64,000 bases of DNA from Clostridia bacterium. Lineage in GTDB: Bacteria > Bacillota > Clostridia > Oscillospirales > CAG-272. Made by a program: the position numbers and the translations under genes. The stretch covers positions 20,190 to 84,189 of the forward strand of contig JAGBFG010000029.1 of assembly GCA_017936565.1 (NCBI GenBank), read 5' to 3'. The notes under the pieces were generated by a model, which had not been told where the DNA came from, searched no databases, and saw only the letters and a program-made list of their open reading frames with translations. Positions 28,001-34,768 of the stretch are shown piece by piece (positions within the stretch are counted from its first letter, which is position 1; every line of letters starts with the position of its first letter).

Positions 28001-28081
28001 GAGCGAAAGACAAATTATAAGCGCCAAAGCAAAGGACGCGAGCCGAAGAGCCACAGGGCGCGAAGCAAACGAAGATTGCAT
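25064..28081 (-). CDS. surface VWA-domain protein with C-terminal membrane anchor
   Basis: The 1005-residue product starts with a hydrophobic export segment (about 10-32, ending near VSAAAS). A von Willebrand A domain at about 50-230 has a complete metal-ion site: Asp57-x-Ser59-x-Ser61 in VVLDDSGSM, Thr124 or Thr127, and Asp165 in FVLSDGAFSD. Several beta-rich, Ig-like stretches follow, then a long membrane helix at about 785-825 (FSFLLLLQYILRVAIFLFII), and then a domain of about 180 residues that should be cytoplasmic. The metal site and topology suggest that it binds a ligand outside and contacts the tubulin-like proteins inside. It is the first gene of the cluster and has its own promoter. 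Confidence 0.82.
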   Translation of the reverse strand: MQSSFASRPVALRLASFALALIICLSLFVVFGADTPVSAAASGSESYTEKYVSVVLDDSGSMDEENRWQYATYAMQMLISLLNEQDKLWITTLNKSTFEVDLSNPDRNAVIQNVIQNKLPITPTGGTHREGYDSGLKVLTDNGMKLVDGSAEDSNREYWFFVLSDGAFSDANTETLVSDTVGSGYANLNVVYFSVGSSNGGSKVVDLTQTTNPTLVNSSAFSAFHVSQSRDMLSAVESIANLISGRYSATQTEYAVSGNTVTVDLGVCGFSLRTVSIMLQNTDAVLQSATYNGAPMDISREVTIVPDSKLGMQNGYSAIIAPRDFLSGGQMTLTFSKNVGDSLVLLMEPALRVESVLYYLDGNGQKVETDGQYINSHLTPSNKICVDYRIVEEGTGRVVNPSGAFAVNEARVSYAGSTYAPGQAFPLVIGKNQISLSVTMMNGAYTMYHSIPCLIMANPNYYRVESTQQTTGTGDSKAIEAIFTVYANDMPLTGLAGYTYTVLVKDGSGNTIPVAPSVQNGKIHVILPCGSREYGDYTASVRVLSPDGFAREGEEILSHYPKALTLNVITGSLSLQQYQLTENTDGFSFSLAEGSSPLRFDPSYLNIKVTVGGRDVTSFCTMDGDKLFFVPTEDAMGELAGSPSTYPVQVSVSLRHKPEVSATASASFVLLQTDFHIDGEQKGSPLDRFHISKSGASVQFSVVRDGKAMSKADLEAALANGSLKIKAPDFEGGLASLAVTVEEKNGEAFIVCRPVANLGSFANFFASMFFSASDKPVTLSVGGASQTVVFPVVGFSFLLLLQYILRVAIFLFIIYAVVYIIALIVTYKSVPRLGKKTILAVEFQIDTINRVVMASRKGNPIKIGTKLSEKVMFKRLLPWNLTKGQTREIRVFGIKSTLIAEGTFGAASLALNAGTDHLQTWDCTDSANDMTLTELPAMLMRSSSFNAKSQPTTYYLRHELTGDHTDTTIRQAPLGTLAAPICVCSGSQVQRMGSSIVCRLVFLLN

Positions 28082-28202
28082 AGTAAAATCCTTTCCGTAT
28101 CCGCCAATCTGGAAGAAAAGACCGCCTTTTCTCCGCTTTGCGCTTGTTTGGGGAATACAACCGGGCTACTCCAAGCGCCATTAGGGGATAGTATACAAGA
28201 TT

Positions 28203-28230
28203 ATTATACTCTTCTTTTTCAAAATTGCAA
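28203..28230 (-). promoter_or_regulatory. promoter of the VWA/tubulin-like cluster
   Basis: On the minus strand, TTGCAA (28225-28230) and TATAAT (28203-28208) are 16 bases apart. The start codon is at 28081, which leaves a leader of roughly 115 bases. A second TATACT lies just downstream, at 28190-28195. This is the only clear promoter found for the 18-kb cluster. Confidence 0.65.
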
Positions 28231-28469
28231 CAGTTTTTTGAAATTTTCCATCAAAAATAAGCCTTTTTTATGCATATTTTTTCGTTTTTTTTCGTTTTTC
28301 GCCATAAAAAGAAGAAAAAATATCCAAAAAATCCGAAAAAGAGGCTTTCTGCTCTTTGGAAAAATATAGAAAATTCACAAAAAATTAACAAAATAAAAGC
28401 CCAAAAGGAAGGAAAACGCGACGAAAAGGTAACAAAGAGGGCGCGAGAAGAAAAGTTTGGCGCGCTCTA
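28231..28469. other. AT-rich divergent intergenic stretch
   Basis: The gap between the VWA gene and the esterase gene holds the two outward promoters. Between them is a stretch unusually rich in A and T runs, including a T-rich run near 28260-28300 and A-rich sequence to about 28420. No gene, hairpin array or recognisable RNA was seen in it. It may act as an upstream (UP) element or a binding site for a nucleoid protein; this is inference. Confidence 0.35.
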
Positions 28470-28498
28470 TTGACAAAAAAACAGGGAAGTGATAAGAT
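28470..28498 (+). promoter_or_regulatory. promoter of the esterase gene
   Basis: A consensus TTGACA -35 box (28470-28475) and a TAAGAT -10 box (28493-28498) are separated by exactly 17 bases. The esterase start codon lies 100 bases downstream. Confidence 0.75.
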
Positions 28499-28597
28499 AT
28501 AAAAGGTCAGGAAAGGCGAAGGGGATAACCTCGTTTATCTCTTGACGGCGGCTTGATGGTAAAAAGAGCAAATGCAAGGCAAAGGCAGGATTTATTT

Positions 28598-29221
28598 ATG
28601 GAATTTTCGGGCGTCAAAGGAAAAATTTTTAACTATATGCTATATATCAAGGGCGACGCTACCAAGGAAAAGCTGCCCTTAATCGTTCTGCTTCACGGCG
28701 CGGGAGAAAGAGGAGATACAATGGACGACCTGCCCCGTGTTCTTGTACACGGCACCTCGCCCGTGCGAAACGGGGAAGTGACCGAGCATTTCGTTATGGT
28801 GTGCCCTCAATGCCCCACGGACAGCTTTTGGATTGCCGAAATTCCCCATATTGCCGCCTTTATCGACGAGGTTGTGGCGGAATACAATATAGACGAGAGC
28901 CGTATTGCCTTGACGGGTATTTCAATGGGCGGCTTTGGCGCCTGGTGTACAGCGCTTCGTTATCCCGAAAGGTTCTATAGATTAGCGCCCGTTTGCGGCG
29001 GCGGTATGCCTTGGGCGGCGGGTGTGTTGAAAATGCCCATTCGCGCCTTTCACGGCGAAGAGGATAGCGTGGTTAAGGTGAGCAACAGCATCGATATGGT
29101 GGAAGCAGTCAAGAGAGCAGGGAATGAGGACGTGGAGCTGACGCTCTATCCCGGCGTCGGGCACGACTCGTGGACGCGCGCCTACACCAAGGAGCTTTAC
29201 GGCTTTTTGCTCGGCAAATAA
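28598..29221 (+). CDS. alpha/beta-hydrolase esterase
   Basis: ATG at 28598 is chosen because AGGCAGGA lies seven bases upstream, while the in-frame TTG and ATG at 28553 and 28556 lack a ribosome site. The 207-residue product is a compact alpha/beta hydrolase of the phospholipase/carboxylesterase or polyhydroxybutyrate-depolymerase-like type. The catalytic triad is visible as Ser109 in GISMGG, Asp156 in GEEDSVV and His189 in GVGHDSW, with the oxyanion loop LLHGAGERGD. There is no signal peptide, so it acts in the cytoplasm. The substrate is unknown. It is a single-gene unit with its own promoter and terminator. Confidence 0.87.
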   Translation: MEFSGVKGKIFNYMLYIKGDATKEKLPLIVLLHGAGERGDTMDDLPRVLVHGTSPVRNGEVTEHFVMVCPQCPTDSFWIAEIPHIAAFIDEVVAEYNIDESRIALTGISMGGFGAWCTALRYPERFYRLAPVCGGGMPWAAGVLKMPIRAFHGEEDSVVKVSNSIDMVEAVKRAGNEDVELTLYPGVGHDSWTRAYTKELYGFLLGK

Positions 29222-29272
29222 GAGCCCCCTGGCGCTGACGCAGCAATAAATACGGTGAATACGGGCATAAAA

Positions 29273-29307
29273 GAACAGGCTTCGAAAGAAGCCTGTTCTC
29301 TGTTTTT
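29273..29307 (+). terminator. rho-independent terminator after the esterase gene
   Basis: A perfect 11-base stem (GAACAGGCTTC with its complement) closes a GAAA tetraloop and is followed by TCTGTTTTT. It ends the esterase transcript before the converging lipoprotein gene. Confidence 0.9.
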
Positions 29308-29339
29308 GTAAACAGTTGTTTGCGCGCTGCATCGGCGTT

Positions 29340-30560
29340 TTAATCGGGCAGGAAAAAGGTTAAGGTAAGCGCGGTGTCATTGTGAGAGAGGGAATATCCC
29401 TTGCCGCGTAAGCGCTCTTGCAGGGCGGGAACGGAAAAGATTTTTTCCTGCTCGGAAAGATGCCTGATGGCGGCGTTTAAGGCGTTCAGGGACCCAAAGC
29501 GCACAACGACGGTATCCTTATTTGCTTGCTTAGCGGCGATGGCGCAGAATTGGGCGTAATCATAGCTTTCGGAGAAATAGCCGTGGTGACGGTAATACTC
29601 GTGCGCCGTGGCGGTGCAGGTGGGGACTATCTCGCCCTCTGCAATCTCGTGGGTTTTGGAAAGCTCTGCTTGGTTGATGAAATAATAAAGGTGGGACCTG
29701 TTGTCGTGCTCCCCGGTGGTCAGGGGGTCATCCCAGGTGACATCCACGAAGTAAGAGGCTCCTTCAAAATAAACGGCGTTCCATTCGTGGTTTTCTCCGC
29801 CAATCTTTCTGCCCTGCACCCGAATACAAGGAACGTTAAGCTCCTGTACCAGAATGGCAAAGGCGGCGGCATACCCTGAGCAGACAGCCTTTCCCTCGAT
29901 AAAGGCGCCGTAGGATGTGGAGCTTGGGTGAACGGTTTTTCCGTCTCCCTCTAAAATGTCATCCACCGCGTCTGAGTCGTATTCCACAGAGTCAACGAGA
30001 TAATCGTGCAAAAACAGGATTTGGTCGTAAAGGTCGGGCAGCACCTTAGCCTCTTCGACAATAGCCGTTATCCTTTGGCTGACGGCGTCACTCATTTCTT
30101 CAATGCTGCCATAGCCCGTTAAGATGTAGGGCGAGAGGGTGTATGTCGTCTTTTTGGACAGTGGCTCCACCTTTCCGTTTAGGGTCGCCCCGCCGTTGAG
30201 CCAGAAAAGCTGGGGATTGTCGCGTGCCACCGCCGAAAAGGCGGCAAAAATAGCATCTCCCTTATCGTCCGAGCTTGCTTGGATCTCCACGGTGGCGTTT
30301 TTGGCGGCAAGAGAGGTATATATGGTCTGATAAAACAGCTTTTCCTCATCGGTTAAGGCTTGATAATAAGGCTTGTTGTAAATATCGTTGCCCTCTAATA
30401 CAGGCGGGGTGCCCTGTCCCCCATCCTCGCTCCCACCAAGGTCCACAAGACCGCTTAAAAGCTGCCCAAGTCCGTCCAAGGTGCAGGAGGAAAGCAGGGA
30501 AACCGAAAGCGCTAAAACGAGAAAAAGGCATAAGAGCTTGCTTTTTTTCCAAAATTTCAT
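29340..30560 (-). CDS. transglutaminase-like lipoprotein
   Basis: The 406-residue protein begins with a lipoprotein signal ending in LLSSC, so Cys26 is the likely lipidated residue. The transglutaminase/protease-like core has the full triad: Cys227 in AVCSGYAAA, His258 in NHEWNAV and Asp273 in FVDVTWDD. Proteins of this kind are usually thiol proteases or peptide-bond remodelling enzymes on the cell surface. The core resembles the C-terminal domain of the giant protein encoded at 10077-15311, although the rest differs. A tail of about 90 residues follows. ATG at 30560 is chosen over an upstream in-frame ATG because it starts the signal peptide cleanly. It lies 47 bases after the phosphoribosyltransferase gene, probably on the same transcript. 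Confidence 0.82.
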   Translation of the reverse strand: MKFWKKSKLLCLFLVLALSVSLLSSCTLDGLGQLLSGLVDLGGSEDGGQGTPPVLEGNDIYNKPYYQALTDEEKLFYQTIYTSLAAKNATVEIQASSDDKGDAIFAAFSAVARDNPQLFWLNGGATLNGKVEPLSKKTTYTLSPYILTGYGSIEEMSDAVSQRITAIVEEAKVLPDLYDQILFLHDYLVDSVEYDSDAVDDILEGDGKTVHPSSTSYGAFIEGKAVCSGYAAAFAILVQELNVPCIRVQGRKIGGENHEWNAVYFEGASYFVDVTWDDPLTTGEHDNRSHLYYFINQAELSKTHEIAEGEIVPTCTATAHEYYRHHGYFSESYDYAQFCAIAAKQANKDTVVVRFGSLNALNAAIRHLSEQEKIFSVPALQERLRGKGYSLSHNDTALTLTFFLPD

Positions 30561-30607
30561 AGCATAACAATTCCTTTCACTTGACAAGAAATAAAAGGGG
30601 TGAGGGC

Positions 30608-31159
30608 TTACAGGGGCTTTCCGTCCTTATCAAAAAGGGGAAGCGGGGCAAGATAGGTGATGTCCTCTCTCTTTATCGCGTCGCCCTCTGCCAAGACTGC
30701 CATTTTGCCCACGATAATGCCGCCTGCCTGCTTGACAAGCTCCTCTAACGCGTGTAGGGACTGACCTGTGGAAATGACGTCGTCCACAATTAAAACACGG
30801 CGCCCCTTCATATATTCGGCGTCCTTCCCGTCTAAATACAGGCATTGCTTTGCCTCGGTAGTGATGGAATGGACCTCGCATTTCAGCACGTCGCTCATAT
30901 AGAGCTTGGGGGCTTTACGAGCCAGAATATAGCGGTTTTCGCCCATCTGACGCGCCATTTCGTGAATAAGCGGGATGCCCTTGGATTCCGCGGTGAGCAT
31001 CACGTCATGCGGAGGGGCAATGGCAGCGAGCGCCTCAGCGCACTTGACTGTCAGCTCCACGTCGCCAAACAAAACGAAGGCGCCGATATACATACTGTCG
31101 CTGATAGGACAAAGGGTTAAATCGCGGGAAATACCCGCTACGTGTAAGGGATAAACCAT
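30608..31159 (-). CDS. phosphoribosyltransferase, adenine-phosphoribosyltransferase-like
   Basis: The 183-residue protein contains the PRPP-binding signature VLIVDDVISTGQS and the layout of purine salvage phosphoribosyltransferases, which make nucleotides from a free base and PRPP. It resembles Apt, but the base-binding residues cannot be checked by eye, so the exact base is uncertain. ATG at 31159 is selected because GGAG lies seven bases upstream; a longer frame to 31204 has no ribosome site. A promoter lies just upstream, and the lipoprotein gene follows closely. Confidence 0.78.
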   Translation of the reverse strand: MVYPLHVAGISRDLTLCPISDSMYIGAFVLFGDVELTVKCAEALAAIAPPHDVMLTAESKGIPLIHEMARQMGENRYILARKAPKLYMSDVLKCEVHSITTEAKQCLYLDGKDAEYMKGRRVLIVDDVISTGQSLHALEELVKQAGGIIVGKMAVLAEGDAIKREDITYLAPLPLFDKDGKPL

Positions 31160-31195
31160 ATTTTTTCTCCTTGTGAAAAAGCATTTCTTTTTTTC

Positions 31196-31224
31196 AGTAT
31201 ACAATATTTTTTGCGTAAAATCAA
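31196..31224 (-). promoter_or_regulatory. promoter of the phosphoribosyltransferase gene
   Basis: On the minus strand, TTGATT (31219-31224) and TATACT (31196-31201) are separated by 17 bases, about 37 bases before the start codon. Confidence 0.65.
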
Positions 31225-31242
31225 GCGTTTTGCAAAAGAAAA

Positions 31243-31266
31243 GGGAATTTCCCGAGGGAAATTCCC
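31243..31266 (-). terminator. terminator after the SleB-like hydrolase gene
   Basis: A perfect 11-base inverted repeat (GGGAATTTCCC and its complement) around a GA centre is followed on the minus strand by TTTTCTTTTGC. It separates the hydrolase gene from the phosphoribosyltransferase promoter. Confidence 0.65.
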
Positions 31267-31351
31267 AAAAAAGAAGGGCAAGAAAACCTGTTTTTTGCTC
31301 TCTTTTTCTGTAAAAGGGCGCTCACAGGGAGCATACAAAGAGCAAGAGCGG

Positions 31352-32248
31352 TTAGTTATAGAATTTGTGATTGGCAATGGTGAAGGCATAGGGGCGATTT
31401 CTTGAAATCCAGCAGGTCGGAATGACCTTCGGGGCATAGAAAAACAAAATCTTTTCCGAAACGGTGTATCCCTCCAAGCAGATTTTGGCGGCGGTGATGG
31501 CAGATGCCGAGGGGGTGTTGTAGATAGAGCCGTCTATAATGGGAGAGAATTGCACGCCGTGCTTTCTGTCAAACACCACCGCTTTGACGGTGGACGGGTA
31601 ATCCTTGGATCTGACACGGTTCAAGACAACGTTTCCCACGGCAATCTGACCGATTAAGGGCTCTCCGCGGCTCTCGGCGCTGATGATGCGGGAAAGCCAA
31701 TAGAGGTCCTCGCTGTTATAAAAGGAAGCGGCGTCAGACACGGGCTTTTGCGTTCCCTTCAAGGTGATTTGACGGGGAGAGTCCTGCCAGACAAGAGAAA
31801 GCGACAAGGAGGCCGTGGCAGAGCGAATGGGCAAATACAGGCTTCCGTCACTCAATATCACAATGGGAGAGGCGGAATAAAAGCATCGCCCGTTGGCGTA
31901 AAGAACAGAGGAGCCTACCGATGCGGATAAGGACAGAGAGGGTCCGTTTACCGTGGCGGTTTTGGTTTTGGCGTTGTATGTAACCGAAGCTTCGGGATAC
32001 AGCGCATTAAAAAACGCGCGTAAGGGCACGTAAGAAACGCCGCCGATGAGCTTTGCCTTGAAGGGCAGAGCCTTGCCTTGATATAAAATGGGAACAGAAG
32101 AATAAGAGGAAACCGAGAGGTCCTTGACGGTGGTGCTTACGGTGGGGATAAGAGTGGATGTGCTTGCCGCGACGGGTAAAACGAAGATGGACGCTGAAAG
32201 AGCCAGAGCCGAAAGCAAAATCCCTCCTTTTTTCAAAAATTTTTTCAT
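31352..32248 (-). CDS. exported SleB-type cell wall hydrolase with copper-amine-oxidase-like N-domain
   Basis: The 298-residue product has a signal peptide (about 1-32, ending near VAAST). A domain of about 110 residues follows that resembles the copper-amine-oxidase N-terminal wall-associated fold (GVSYVPLRAFFNAL and GSLYLPIRSATASLS). The C-terminal half is a SleB/Hydrolase_2 domain with the glutamate in RIISAESRGEPLIGQIAVG, which is the likely catalytic acid of this lytic transglycosylase family. SleB-type enzymes open spore cortex peptidoglycan, but family members also act on vegetative walls, so a spore role is only suggested. ATG at 32248 fits the signal peptide better than the upstream ATG at 32275. 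Confidence 0.85.
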   Translation of the reverse strand: MKKFLKKGGILLSALALSASIFVLPVAASTSTLIPTVSTTVKDLSVSSYSSVPILYQGKALPFKAKLIGGVSYVPLRAFFNALYPEASVTYNAKTKTATVNGPSLSLSASVGSSVLYANGRCFYSASPIVILSDGSLYLPIRSATASLSLSLVWQDSPRQITLKGTQKPVSDAASFYNSEDLYWLSRIISAESRGEPLIGQIAVGNVVLNRVRSKDYPSTVKAVVFDRKHGVQFSPIIDGSIYNTPSASAITAAKICLEGYTVSEKILFFYAPKVIPTCWISRNRPYAFTIANHKFYN

Positions 32249-32328
32249 AGGGCAACAAAACCTTTCTTGTAGCATTTGCTCCTCTTGTATAGGGGCTTGC
32301 CCCCACCCCTACACAGAAGAGCAATGAA

Positions 32329-32357
32329 ATTGTACCATAAGCAAGGAGAGTTGCCAA
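32329..32357 (-). promoter_or_regulatory. promoter of the SleB-like hydrolase gene
   Basis: On the minus strand, TTGGCA (32352-32357) and TACAAT (32329-32334) are separated by 17 bases. The leader of about 75 bases contains a GC-rich stem near 32290-32310. The 353-base divergent gap 32249-32601 holds only this promoter and the one for the acyltransferase-like gene. Confidence 0.6.
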
Positions 32358-32514
32358 GGCACAATGTTTTCCGCTTGTGGAAAGGGCTGGCAGGGAGAAA
32401 CGGTTTTTGGTTATGCTTGCCTTTTTTGGCGAAAATTTTTTGTATATTTTTGCAAAAAAAAGAATGAAAAACAAACAAACGATGAAAAAAGCAAGACAAA
32501 TTTTTCGCAAGGAC

Positions 32515-32543
32515 TTGCAAAAACGCCGTTTTTTCTGTATAAT
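32515..32543 (+). promoter_or_regulatory. promoter of the E2-like acyltransferase gene
   Basis: TTGCAA (32515-32520) and a perfect TATAAT (32538-32543) are 17 bases apart, about 58 bases ahead of the start codon. Confidence 0.75.
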
Positions 32544-32601
32544 AGAGAAGAAGGCTCACACGATATTAACCGCCTAAACGGCAAACAGAAAGGAAGACCT
32601 T

Positions 32602-33627
32602 ATGCGAGCAGACGGAAAAAGAGTGCGCGGCGCAAGCCCTATGTACACGGTTGCCTCTTACTTTATGACAAAGAGATATGACGCGCAAAATATGATTGAA
32701 GTGGATATTCCCATGGAAAAAATGGGAGAATACATAAGAGAAAAGCGCAAAGAGGGGAAAGAGGTTTCTTATCTTGGGCTTGTGATTGCCGCCTATTTGC
32801 GTCTTTGCGCGGAATTCCCCTTGCTCAACCGCTTTATTGTCAACAAGCGCTGCTATGCCCGAAAGGAATTTACCGTGGGTATGGTGGTTTTGAAGCAGGG
32901 CGAGATTGACGGCACAATGAACAAAATTCACTTGGAGCTTGAGGACGACGTGTTTACCGTTCAGAAAAAGCTCAACGAATACATTGAGGAAAACCGCGCC
33001 GCAGGGGATACCAACGCAACGGATAAGGTTATCAGCACCCTGCTTGGCATTCCCGGCATTTTGTCGGTGGGTGTCGGGCTTTTGCGCGCGATGGACCATT
33101 TTGGGCTTCTTCCCCAGTCTATTATCGATGCATCTCCCTTCCATACCAGCTTCGTGGTGTCCAATCTTGCCAGCATTCAAACCAATCATATTTATCACCA
33201 TTGTTATCAGTTCGGTACGACCAGCGTCATTATTACCTTAGGCGTGCCCAAGGAGATCCCGCAAAGACACGGCTCGAACATCACCTTTGTGCGCTCCTTG
33301 CCCTTGGGTATCGTGATGGATGAGCGCATTTGCTCGGGCAGTTATTTTGCTCTTGCCAGCCAGCGCTTGAAGGAGTACTTGAAAAATCCGCAGCTCTTAG
33401 AGGGAGAGCCCACCTTTCCCGTGGTCAGAGAATGGGCAAAGCCCGGAGAATACGAGAAACTTCGTGCCAAGCGTCGATACAAGCAGGCGGTGAAGAAAAT
33501 CAAATTAAAGGGTCTTTCTCCCGAGGAAGAAAGGGCGGAAAAGGCAAAGGCGAAGAGGGAAAGAAATGCCGCCATAAAAGCGGCAAGGGCTATCGCCAAG
33601 GAAGCAAGAAGAAACAAAAAGAAATAA
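32602..33627 (+). CDS. E2-like acyltransferase-fold protein lacking the catalytic histidine
   Basis: The 341-residue protein has the fold of the catalytic domain of 2-oxoacid dehydrogenase E2 and chloramphenicol acetyltransferase, seen in VSYLGLVIAAYLRLCAEFP, SFVVSNLASIQ and the region around residues 225-250. It has no lipoyl domain and no E1-binding domain. The usual active-site sequence DHRxxDG appears as DERICSG, so the catalytic His is a Glu. It may bind a CoA-like ligand without being an ordinary acyltransferase, or use another mechanism. The last 80 residues are highly basic, rich in Lys, Arg and Ala, and may bind nucleic acid or membrane. It is a single-gene unit. Confidence 0.75.
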   Translation: MRADGKRVRGASPMYTVASYFMTKRYDAQNMIEVDIPMEKMGEYIREKRKEGKEVSYLGLVIAAYLRLCAEFPLLNRFIVNKRCYARKEFTVGMVVLKQGEIDGTMNKIHLELEDDVFTVQKKLNEYIEENRAAGDTNATDKVISTLLGIPGILSVGVGLLRAMDHFGLLPQSIIDASPFHTSFVVSNLASIQTNHIYHHCYQFGTTSVIITLGVPKEIPQRHGSNITFVRSLPLGIVMDERICSGSYFALASQRLKEYLKNPQLLEGEPTFPVVREWAKPGEYEKLRAKRRYKQAVKKIKLKGLSPEEERAEKAKAKRERNAAIKAARAIAKEARRNKKK

Positions 33628-33630
33628 AGC

Positions 33631-33670
33631 AAAAAGGCTCTCAAAATCATCCGGTTTTGAGAGCCTTTTT
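33631..33670. terminator. bidirectional terminator between converging genes
   Basis: AAAAAGGCTCTCAAAA pairs with TTTTGAGAGCCTTTTT around an 8-base loop. It has T-runs on both strands, so it can end the E2-like transcript on the plus strand and the small lipoprotein transcript on the minus strand. Confidence 0.9.
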
Positions 33671-33694
33671 GCAACGCATCGAAAAGCGAAGGGA

Positions 33695-34036
33695 TTATTT
33701 TACCTTGGTTAAGGTGTAAACGGTGGGAACTCCGCTTTTAGAGGTAAGAGTGATGGTGTCCCCCTTCTTGTCAAACGCATAGGTAAGGGTTACCACCTTG
33801 TCATTTTTGCTCGGGATGGTAAAGATGATATCTCCGTCCTTGATTTCGTAGGTCGTTCCAACGTCAAGCGAAAGAATATCTCCGATTTTTCCCGTTACCG
33901 TGTCGCCCTCAAAGGTCAAGGAAATCTTAATATTGCCATCGCTTTCATACGTGCCGCTTGGCTTTCCGCAGGAAACGAGTGCCAGCGTCATAATGGCGCA
34001 AACCAGGACCAAAGAGAGTATTTTCGTTAATTTCAT
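33695..34036 (-). CDS. small lipoprotein of unknown function
   Basis: The 113-residue protein starts with a lipoprotein signal peptide ending in LALVSC, so the cysteine at about residue 23 is the lipid site. The mature part is about 90 residues of alternating beta strands (GTYESDGNIKISLTFEGDTV and later a similar pattern), which suggests a small barrel or sandwich. I do not recognise the family; small secreted beta domains like this are common in Clostridia. It has its own promoter and shares a terminator with the gene facing it. Confidence 0.75.
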   Translation of the reverse strand: MKLTKILSLVLVCAIMTLALVSCGKPSGTYESDGNIKISLTFEGDTVTGKIGDILSLDVGTTYEIKDGDIIFTIPSKNDKVVTLTYAFDKKGDTITLTSKSGVPTVYTLTKVK

Positions 34037-34098
34037 GTGTAAAAGCTCCTTTCAAATGCCGCCCGCCGAAAAAGGCTTTCTGTTGTTTTCGTACTGCC

Positions 34099-34127
34099 AT
34101 TATAGCAGAAGAAAAGAAAAAAGTAAA
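34099..34127 (-). promoter_or_regulatory. promoter of the small lipoprotein gene
   Basis: On the minus strand, TTTACT (34122-34127) and TATAAT (34099-34104) are separated by 17 bases, about 63 bases upstream of the start codon. Confidence 0.6.
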
Positions 34128-34161
34128 GAGCTTTTTCAAAAAAAGTAAAGGCAAAGAAAAA

Positions 34162-34183
34162 GCCCTTTGAAAAATCAAAGGGC
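34162..34183 (-). terminator. terminator at the end of mntP
   Basis: GCCCTTTGA pairs with TCAAAGGGC around AAAA, and on the minus strand the hairpin is followed by TTTTTCTTTGCC. The stop codon of mntP lies inside the stem. Confidence 0.8.
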
Positions 34184-34744
34184 GAGAATGCCTAAATGCT
34201 CTAAAAGGATTTTCAAGCCGATGAGAATGAGAACGACGCCGCCGAAAAGCTCTGCCGCGCGGCGAAACCGACAGCCAAAGAGATTGCCAAGCTTCACGCC
34301 GATTGCCGACAGCACAAAGGTGGTGACGCCGATAACGGAAATGGCAGCCCAGATGTTCGTTGCCGCGTCCATCGACAAGGCAATGCCGACTGCCAAGGCG
34401 TCAATACTGGTTGCCAAGGCGAGCAAGAGCATTGTGCGGAAGGAGAGCGAGGCGTCATTTTCGTTTTCTTCGGCGGAAAAGGACTCGCGAATCATATTCG
34501 CGCCGATAAGCAAGAGCAGCGCGAAGGCGACCCAGTGGTCAAGATTTTCAATGAGGGCGTGAAAGCGAGCGCCGAGAAAATAGCCAATCAGGGGCATTAG
34601 CGCCTGAAAGCCGCCAAACCAAAGACCGACAATGACAGCGCTCTTTAAGGTTGTTTTGGGCAGAGAGAGCCCCTTGCATATAGAGGCGGCAAAGGCGTCC
34701 ATCGCAAGACCGATGCCGAGCGCCAAAAGAGTAACAAAATTCAT
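34175..34744 (-). CDS. mntP: manganese efflux pump MntP
   Basis: The 189-residue membrane protein has six hydrophobic helices in two similar halves. The paired acidic motifs expected of MntP (formerly YebN) are present: LGIGLAMDAFAASICKGL in the first half and LLALATSIDALAVGIALSM in the second, each placing an Asp in the membrane as a likely Mn2+ ligand. It exports excess manganese. The usual manganese riboswitch found before some mntP genes is not seen: the gene lies 24 bases after the cyclophilin gene and appears to be cotranscribed with it. Confidence 0.93.
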   Translation of the reverse strand: MNFVTLLALGIGLAMDAFAASICKGLSLPKTTLKSAVIVGLWFGGFQALMPLIGYFLGARFHALIENLDHWVAFALLLLIGANMIRESFSAEENENDASLSFRTMLLLALATSIDALAVGIALSMDAATNIWAAISVIGVTTFVLSAIGVKLGNLFGCRFRRAAELFGGVVLILIGLKILLEHLGILAL

Positions 34745-34768
34745 AAAAGCCCTTTCTTTATCCCGCCT

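Noticed and set aside
34745-34768. Manganese riboswitch before mntP
   Set aside because: Only 24 bases separate mntP from the cyclophilin gene, and the leader of that unit is about 13-20 bases. There is no room for a yybP-ykoY element.
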